A stretch of DNA of 10,426 nucleotides from an uncultured Microcaldota archaeon. GTDB lineage: Archaea; Micrarchaeota; Micrarchaeia; Anstonellales; Bilamarchaeaceae. The DNA lies in NCBI GenBank assembly GCA_903835325.1, contig CAILMU010000223.1:1-10426 (forward strand), in the 5' to 3' direction. The notes beneath the pieces are model-generated. The model searched no databases. It worked only from the letters and a program-made list of their open reading frames with translations, and was not told the origin of the DNA. Made by a program: the position numbers and the translations under genes. Below are positions 6,161-10,426 of this stretch, one piece after another. Each line of letters starts with the position of its first letter. Positions within the stretch are counted from its first letter, which is position 1.

Positions 6161-6889
6161 TCACAATCCCTGATCCTTCCTTTCTGATTCTTCGATTCCG
6201 CATCCTTCCATCGTCTCCTGATTCTTCTTCATCTCCTTTGTTTTCCCCACCACGACTTTGGCATGGCGCAGGACCTTGCCCTTGTAGTGATACCCTTTCT
6301 GTATCTCCTCGACTATCTTCCCGTTCTTCTCATCTCCGCTCTCCACTGTCCTAATCGCATCGTGCTTGTATGGGTCGAAGCTCTCGTCTAGCGATTTCAT
6401 CGGCTCCACATTCTCCTTCCGGAGCAGGTCGAGCAGTTTCGAGTATATCAATTCCATGCCCTGCTTGAACTCTTTTCCGCTCGATTTGTCCATGTGCCTT
6501 ATCGCTATCTCGAACTCATCCACGACAGGCAATAGCCTGAGCATGACATCCGCGGACGCGTTCTCCCTCACTATCTCGTTCTCGCGCGCGGCTCGCTTCT
6601 TGTAGTTCTCGAAGTCCGCCTGCAGGCGCATGAGCCTGTCCTCGAGCTCCTTCACCTTAGCCTCTTGTTTCGCCCGCTCCGCATTCCGCTCCTTCTCTTT
6701 CCCCCCTCCGAATATCCCGAGTAGCTTGGCATCCTCGTGGGCGACAAGCTTCTCTTCGGGCGGCGCGCCGAGCTCTGCCTTCTTCTCTCCTGCAAGGGCT
6801 ATCGGTTCGCTCGAACCAATCTCAATATTCTTTTTCGCTTCTTTCCCCGCGTCTTTTTTCTCGTCCGTAGGATCACCATCTTTCAGCAT
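6161..6889 (-). CDS. grpE: GrpE, nucleotide exchange factor of DnaK
   Basis: This 242-residue protein releases ADP from DnaK to reset the chaperone cycle. The first 65 or so residues are charged and poorly conserved (many Lys, Glu and Ala). They are followed by a long helical/coiled-coil dimerisation segment (about 66-115, ending in LQADFENYKKRAAREN) and the four-helix and beta-wing part. The family signature is present at the C-terminus as EEIQKGYHYKGKVLRHAKVVV (about 194-213). The charged N-terminal extension and the tail after residue 216 make it longer than the bacterial protein of about 200 residues. It is the first gene of the operon and is divergent from a winged-helix regulator. No Shine-Dalgarno precedes the ATG, and TATA-like sequence lies about 30 bases upstream. 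Confidence 0.96.
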   Translation of the reverse strand: MLKDGDPTDEKKDAGKEAKKNIEIGSSEPIALAGEKKAELGAPPEEKLVAHEDAKLLGIFGGGKEKERNAERAKQEAKVKELEDRLMRLQADFENYKKRAARENEIVRENASADVMLRLLPVVDEFEIAIRHMDKSSGKEFKQGMELIYSKLLDLLRKENVEPMKSLDESFDPYKHDAIRTVESGDEKNGKIVEEIQKGYHYKGKVLRHAKVVVGKTKEMKKNQETMEGCGIEESERKDQGL

Positions 6890-6946
6890 TGATTATTTTG
6901 AATATTTAACATATTGTTTAATATATAGAAAGATTTTTAAATTTTA
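6890..6946. promoter_or_regulatory. Divergent promoter of grpE operon and winged-helix regulator, with inverted repeat
   Basis: This 57-base gap is almost entirely A and T and must hold promoters for both directions. It contains an inverted repeat: ATATTTAACA at 6902-6911 and TGTTTAATAT at 6915-6924, which are complementary at 9 of 10 positions around a 3-base centre. For the minus strand the TATA-like TATATTAAA (about 6917-6925) lies roughly 30 bases before the grpE ATG. For the plus strand candidate TATA boxes are at about 6918-6926 and 6933-6944, fitting starts at 6947 and 6965 respectively. The palindrome overlaps the grpE TATA region, so a bound repressor would block transcription. The repeat is seen; the function is inferred. 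Confidence 0.6.
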
Positions 6947-6964
6947 ATGCGGAAAGGTATTCAT

Positions 6965-7375
6965 ATGGTTCAACAGAGGCGCTTTTACAGGCAGATAATC
7001 ATCCGCTACATCCAGACCCCGGTCCAGGAACCAGAGAATATAGATTATGAAATAGATTATATATACCAAGTCCTCGGCCTCGGGGATGAACGCGATGATG
7101 TCGGGCGCCATGTCTTCCGGGCGCTCGTCAAAGCAAGCAAGCGCGGGGAAGGGATATCCTCGAGGGATCTGATGGCGCTATCCGAAGTGAGCCAGGCAGC
7201 TATAATATATCACCTGAACCTGTTCCAGCGCTCCGGCCTTGTGGTGAAGGAGGGGCGCAACTATGTCCTTCGGGGCTACACGCTCGAAAACACGCTCGGG
7301 GAGCTGGAGAACGACATGCACAGGAGATTCGAATCCTTGAAGGAGATAGCGAGAAAGATAGAAGGGAAGCAGTGA
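6965..7375 (+). CDS. Winged-helix transcriptional regulator, candidate heat-shock repressor
   Basis: This 136-residue protein has a central winged helix-turn-helix of the ArsR-like type (about residues 48-105). Helix GRHVFRALVKASKRG is followed by ISSRDLMALSEVSQAAIIYHLNLFQRSGLV, a helix-turn-recognition-helix pattern. The wing is VVKEGRNYVLRG. The basic/aromatic N-terminus (RRFYRQIIIRYI) and C-terminal helix (LENDMHRRFESLKEIARKIEG) could form a dimer interface. There is no effector domain or metal-binding Cys/His set. It is divergent from grpE-dnaK-dnaJ and shares their promoter with a 23-base palindrome, so it probably controls that operon and itself. The start at 6965 follows GGAAAGGT seven bases upstream; an in-frame ATG at 6947 would add six residues and suits a leaderless transcript. 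Regulation of heat-shock genes is inferred from position. Confidence 0.83.
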   Translation: MVQQRRFYRQIIIRYIQTPVQEPENIDYEIDYIYQVLGLGDERDDVGRHVFRALVKASKRGEGISSRDLMALSEVSQAAIIYHLNLFQRSGLVVKEGRNYVLRGYTLENTLGELENDMHRRFESLKEIARKIEGKQ

Positions 7376-7382
7376 GCTAATC

Positions 7383-8261
7383 CTATTTTCCTCGTTTCCG
7401 GATAATCGCCGAATCGCACATCGAATCCAAGCTCCTTATCTCTTCTTCCGGCGCCCCGAGCTCGGCAAGGGCCTTCAAAGTCGGTTCCTTCCACGTGCCT
7501 AAAATACACAATCCTCTGAATACATTGCTATAGTAACTCGGGTGATGGCCTGTGATTTGGCTCAACTTTGAGAAATCGCTGCCTAGCCTCTGGAGCATCT
7601 TAGCCATGACAGTTTCGACGGTTTTCAGGGCTTCCAGCTGCTCCGAATGCTTGGCCCCCCTCATTTTCCGGTTTTCGGAAAAAACTTCCCTCGGGATCGA
7701 CGCGTAAAGGCGTTCAAGTTCGAGGCATTTTGAATCGTCCACGCCGCAGCCGCGCAAAGCCTGGTATATCCGCTGCCTCACATCCGGCTTCACATGGTAG
7801 TTTTTCGCGTTGACGAACGAGGAAATGACGCCTTGGTACACTTCGCACTCGTCTGCGATGGATGAGCCGCTCCTACCGATATTTCCGAATACCTCCCCCG
7901 CCTTTTTCCTGAACTCTTCAGGATCCGTTGACCTTGCTTCTGCCATCCCTGTTTCGGATAACGGGCAGAACCTGTCGCCGGATTTATATCTCTCCAGGCG
8001 CCGGGCCATCATCCGGGCCCTCCCGTCATTATCTCCGATCGAAGAGAACACTTTCTGCGCTTCATCGAGCTTCCCGGCCCTGGCATACGCGAGGCCGAGC
8101 GCGTAACGGACATTATCCGTCGGCTCGTTATCATGAATCATCCTGAAGATGCGCGAAGCGCTCGCGAAATCCTTGTTGTTGATATACCTGAAGCCAAGCT
8201 TCAGGAGATCGTGGGTCACCGGGGTGAAATAGGTTTTCTTTTGGATTATCTGCTCTGCCAT
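7383..8261 (-). CDS. TPR protein with C-terminal Xre-like helix-turn-helix
   Basis: This 292-residue protein is not a named family that I recognise. Residues about 20-74 hold a TPR-like helical-repeat pair, with LKLGFRYINNKDFASASRIFRMI followed by VRYALGLAYARAGKLDEAQKVFSSI. The middle is helical and charged. Residues about 229-268 read as a Cro/Xre-type HTH: DFSKLSQITGHHPSYYSNVFRG, then TLKALAELGAPEEEI, with the typical spacing between the turn and the following helices. A TPR plus HTH architecture suggests protein-dependent DNA binding, but no partner or target can be inferred. The ATG at 8261 is preferred because a TATA-like TTTATATTT lies about 27 bases upstream; the ATG at 8297 would put that box inside the gene and add 12 residues. 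The gene converges on the winged-helix regulator with 7 bases between stops. Confidence 0.82.
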   Translation of the reverse strand: MAEQIIQKKTYFTPVTHDLLKLGFRYINNKDFASASRIFRMIHDNEPTDNVRYALGLAYARAGKLDEAQKVFSSIGDNDGRARMMARRLERYKSGDRFCPLSETGMAEARSTDPEEFRKKAGEVFGNIGRSGSSIADECEVYQGVISSFVNAKNYHVKPDVRQRIYQALRGCGVDDSKCLELERLYASIPREVFSENRKMRGAKHSEQLEALKTVETVMAKMLQRLGSDFSKLSQITGHHPSYYSNVFRGLCILGTWKEPTLKALAELGAPEEEIRSLDSMCDSAIIRKRGK

Positions 8262-8282
8262 AATCCAATCAATATAGCCAGT

Positions 8283-8295
8283 ATCAAATATAAAC
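8283..8295 (-). promoter_or_regulatory. TATA-like box of the TPR-HTH gene
   Basis: On the minus strand TTTATATTTG is centred about 27-29 bases before the ATG at 8261, with no Shine-Dalgarno in between. This suggests leaderless initiation separate from the upstream LSEPP-repeat gene. It is inferred from spacing only. Confidence 0.45.
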
Positions 8296-8322
8296 ATATA
8301 CGGACACGGAAAAATAGCGATG

Positions 8323-8772
8323 TCATCCTTTCTTGCTTTTCGGAAGACGGGGCGGACTTTTCGGGGCTATCTCGATGCCTTTTTCATCGAATTTCATGAC
8401 GATTTCATCAAGCACGTAGGAGCCTGTCTTTGACATAGGCGTCCCTTCGAAACCGCCGTCCACCGGAGCATCGGGCACTATGCACTTCCTCCCTTCGTCT
8501 ATCTCGGGCGCTTCTGAGAGGTGTCTTGGGGGTTCGGAGAGTTGAGCCGGCGGTTCAGAAAGATGCTCAGGCGGTTTGGAGACGTTGCCAGGAGGTTCCG
8601 AGAGCTGGCTTGTTGAAGCGCTGGCTCTATCTTCCATGGGCCTCTTGCTTGGAAACCTGTTCTGCCTTTTCGGGGCTTTTGACGGCACGACCGCCGGTTC
8701 GGTCTCGCGGCTTGAGATAGAAGGACGTCCGCTGGTTCTTGTCTTCCTGTCAGTCGTGATACCCACCCACAC
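8323..8772 (-). CDS. Low-complexity protein with five LSEPP heptad repeats, function unknown
   Basis: I do not recognise this protein of about 149 residues. The N-terminal third is basic and Ser/Thr/Pro/Arg-rich and likely disordered. The middle holds five tandem 7-residue units (QLSEPPG, NVSKPPE, HLSEPPA, QLSEPPR, HLSEAPE). The C-terminal part has a less biased segment (KCIVPDAPVDGGFEGTPMS, then GSYVLDEIVMKFDEKGIEI) and a Pro/Lys tail. The conserved-looking last third could be the functional domain with the repeats as a spacer; this is a guess. The start is uncertain. The GTG at 8772 lies about 25 bases after a TATA-like sequence at 8791-8799 and is used here. An in-frame ATG at 8835 would add 21 residues, partly hydrophobic (GLGFIIVFYHI), encoded by AT-rich DNA that looks more like promoter. 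Confidence 0.6.
   Translation of the reverse strand: MWVGITTDRKTRTSGRPSISSRETEPAVVPSKAPKRQNRFPSKRPMEDRASASTSQLSEPPGNVSKPPEHLSEPPAQLSEPPRHLSEAPEIDEGRKCIVPDAPVDGGFEGTPMSKTGSYVLDEIVMKFDEKGIEIAPKSPPRLPKSKKG
8503..8607 (-). repeat. Five tandem 21-base repeats encoding LSEPP heptads
   Basis: On the minus strand five consecutive 21-base units encode the pattern [QHN]-[LV]-S-[EK]-[PA]-P-x. The units have diverged by several bases from one another, so the peptide pattern is better kept than the DNA. This argues that the repeat has been translated for some time. Copy number may vary among strains. Confidence 0.85.
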
Positions 8773-8893
8773 CTTTATATGATAAAAAACAATTATAAAA
8801 CCCAACCCCGGTCGAAAAACCGCCAAGAATAGCATTATATTATTATTGCCATATTATCCCTTTCAAGATAACAATAAAATCTGAGGGATCATC
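8773..8893. promoter_or_regulatory. AT-rich divergent intergenic region
   Basis: This stretch separates the LSEPP-repeat gene (-) from the PPR-like gene (+) and should hold promoters in both directions. On the minus strand TTTATAATT (8791-8799) suits the GTG at 8772. On the plus strand TATA-like sequence occurs at 8833-8845 (CATTATATTATTA) and at about 8872-8880 (CAATAAAAT). GAGGGATC at 8883-8890 resembles a Shine-Dalgarno. No gene is evident in it except the possible N-terminal extension up to 8835. Confidence 0.4.
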
Positions 8894-10426
8894 CTGGCAG
8901 CACGCATTCCATCGAGACTGATAGACCTGAAGGCGCAGCCCCAGGAAGCCGAAGTCATTCGGATAAGATCGCAGTTGCCCGATCCTGCCATATCAGAACC
9001 TAATTCGCGGACGTTCCATGCCAAAGGGCTCATCAAAGAGCGGCGCTACGCCGAAGCCGAGACCCTCCTTCTATCGATACTCAAGGAGAACCCCTGCGAC
9101 GATTATGCGACAGGAACGCTCACCAACCTCTACTCCTGGACGGGCGATCTGGAAAAAGCAGAGATTCTCTTCGCGAGCGCGATGCTCGCCGACACTCTCA
9201 CCCCATACATGTGCGCAGAGATGATACGTTCATACTCGAAAGCAGGGCAGATGGAGAGCGCAAGGGAGATATTCGATGCCTTCCACAACAGGGAAGCCGA
9301 CTGCTCCCACGTCTTCTGCGCCATGATGGAGTGCTACAGGGATGCCCACGATACCGAGAAAACGCGGGAGATATTCGATCTTTCCGAATCCTACGGATAC
9401 TCGCACCGCAGGATACACGGCGCGATGATAAAGGCGTACTCCCGCTCAGGGCGTTATATGGAAGCGACCGCGACGCTCGTGGACGCCATCCAGAGGGGCA
9501 TCGTCGATGCGCAGATGTTCACGAATATGATACACGCCCTGGACTTCGATCATAGGACAGACGATATCTTCGTGCTCTATGACCTGGCCGCCCGTTACGA
9601 TGTCCTGGACAGGATACTTTGCAGGTGCACGGTATTCGCACTCGCCGATAGCGGCCTTGTGGATAGGGCAAGGATTGTTTTCGACAAGGCCTCCGAGCTG
9701 GGCCTGGCAGAAGAAAAGATGCTCGATACGATAACAGACCAATATCTCAGGGCCGGCAGGGTGGGCGATGTCCGGTCTCTCGCGCTCAAGGAGATGGGGA
9801 AAGACTGGTTCGACCCGGATGCCATATCCTCCATCCTTGGCAGGCTGATGAACTACGGATACGAGCGCCCGGCACGGGAGCTCCTCAAGGATTATTTCAA
9901 TAAGAAAGGGTTCTCCAAGAGTCCGTTCAAGGCGGTCTGCGGAAGGTTCTACACAGAGCGGAGGTACTACGACGTCCTCACCCTGATTGGTTCCCTTCCG
10001 GAGCAATTCCGGAACGAGCCGTATGTGATAGTCCGGAAAGCCGAATGCTTCAGGAAGGTCGGAAGCCATGACCGCGCGATAGCGATGCTCCGGGATGCCA
10101 TAAGCTCCGGGGCCTTGGATGATTACAGCATAAGGGCGGCAAAATCCGTAATCGGCTTCTCCCTCAAAGACAGCGGCCGTTTCGATGAGGCATTCGTCAT
10201 GTTCAAGGGCCTCATCGATGCAAAGCCGGAAAACAGGCATAACTCAGCCAGGGCGGCCTGCGGGCTCGCCTTCGCATGGGAGCAGAAAGGCATGACCGGC
10301 CTCACGGACGAGGATATCAGCCTGGCGCTCTCTGCGCTGAAAGACGTGACCGTGAGCAGGAACCCGAATTTCGCGAAGGATATCCATAATGCGATAAAGA
10401 TTCTCGAGAACCAGGAAAATCGGGCA
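8894..10426 (+). CDS. PPR/TPR-like helical-repeat protein, 3' end beyond the window
   Basis: The frame is open from 8885 to the window edge, giving 511 codons from 8894. It encodes repeated helical hairpins with an exact 34-residue step. Counting from codon 8894, MIRSYSKAGQMESAREIFD (110-128), MMECYRDAHDTEKTREIFD (144-162), MIKAYSRSGRYMEATATLVD (178-197) and MIHAL (212-216) align. Further degenerate repeats run to the end, for example AISSILGRLMNYGYERPAREL and CFRKVGSHDRAIAMLRDAI. The SYSKAG...AREIFD pattern is pentatricopeptide (PPR)-like, although 34 residues is also the TPR length. No signal peptide or membrane segment is seen. PPR proteins usually bind RNA; TPR proteins bind protein. The start is unclear: no ATG occurs before 9182, inside the repeats. 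CTG 8894 follows GAGGGATC (8883-8890); TTG 8975 is the first ordinary alternative start. Coding-like composition begins near 8888, favouring the upstream choice. Confidence 0.75.
   Translation, partial: MAARIPSRLIDLKAQPQEAEVIRIRSQLPDPAISEPNSRTFHAKGLIKERRYAEAETLLLSILKENPCDDYATGTLTNLYSWTGDLEKAEILFASAMLADTLTPYMCAEMIRSYSKAGQMESAREIFDAFHNREADCSHVFCAMMECYRDAHDTEKTREIFDLSESYGYSHRRIHGAMIKAYSRSGRYMEATATLVDAIQRGIVDAQMFTNMIHALDFDHRTDDIFVLYDLAARYDVLDRILCRCTVFALADSGLVDRARIVFDKASELGLAEEKMLDTITDQYLRAGRVGDVRSLALKEMGKDWFDPDAISSILGRLMNYGYERPARELLKDYFNKKGFSKSPFKAVCGRFYTERRYYDVLTLIGSLPEQFRNEPYVIVRKAECFRKVGSHDRAIAMLRDAISSGALDDYSIRAAKSVIGFSLKDSGRFDEAFVMFKGLIDAKPENRHNSARAACGLAFAWEQKGMTGLTDEDISLALSALKDVTVSRNPNFAKDIHNAIKILENQENRA

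Noticed and set aside
9018..9224. ATG-started 68-codon frame near the start of the PPR-like gene
   Set aside because: It is in another frame from the repeats, has no domain, and ends within the solenoid-coding region.
9446..10240. 264-codon open frame on the minus strand
   Set aside because: It lies entirely antisense to the PPR-like gene, shows no recognisable domain, and the plus frame has clear 34-residue repeats and no stop for over 1.5 kb. It is a mirror of GC-rich codon use.
1..10426. CRISPR arrays, tRNA or rRNA genes, insertion sequences
   Set aside because: No regularly spaced long repeats, no cloverleaf-type sequence with the conserved T-arm motif, and no transposase-like frame or terminal inverted repeats were seen.

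Overview
The window looks archaeal. An archaeal-style KsgA/Dim1 rRNA dimethylase end is followed by genes whose AT-rich promoters put TATA-like boxes about 25-30 bases before the start codon, often with no room for a ribosome binding site. Where ribosome binding sites are visible they are GGTGA or GGAGGT. Codons AGG and ATA are very frequent. The winged-helix plus RelE pair and the small gene set would fit a DPANN-type archaeon (for example Micrarchaeota or Diapherotrites), but that lineage call is inference. Coding DNA is GC-rich and the short intergenic gaps are sharply AT-rich.

Layout. Positions 2-463 (+) hold the 3' end of ksgA. Positions 508-840 (+) hold a small protein with a five-cysteine cluster and a lysine-rich tail. 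Positions 894-1873 (+) hold a secreted lipoprotein alpha/beta hydrolase whose signal peptide and catalytic domain lie in different frames, joined through G-run-rich repeats. Positions 1958-2627 (+) hold an overlapping winged-helix/RelE-type toxin-antitoxin pair behind a duplicated palindromic promoter element. Positions 2636-6889 (-) hold a complete chaperone operon grpE-dnaK-(J-domain-only gene)-dnaJ. Positions 6947/6965-7375 (+) hold a divergent winged-helix regulator that shares a 57-base AT-rich promoter with grpE, and this promoter contains a 23-base inverted repeat. Positions 7383-8261 (-) hold a TPR protein with a C-terminal Xre-like helix-turn-helix. Positions 8323-8772 (-) hold a low-complexity protein with five LSEPP heptad repeats. 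Positions 8894-10426 (+) hold a long PPR/TPR-like helical-repeat protein that runs off the window and has no conventional start codon near its N-terminus.

How the parts work together. The Hsp70 system is complete: GrpE as exchange factor, DnaK as foldase, DnaJ as substrate-loading co-chaperone, and an extra J-domain protein that could direct DnaK to another client. The divergent regulator and the palindrome between the two transcription units suggest a local stress-response switch. The toxin-antitoxin pair is a self-contained, probably autoregulated module. The three right-hand genes have no recognised joint pathway; two of them are alpha-solenoid (TPR/PPR) proteins. The points most worth following up are the frame-shifted hydrolase, the J-domain-only gene, the grpE/regulator palindrome, and the PPR-like protein in an apparent archaeon.
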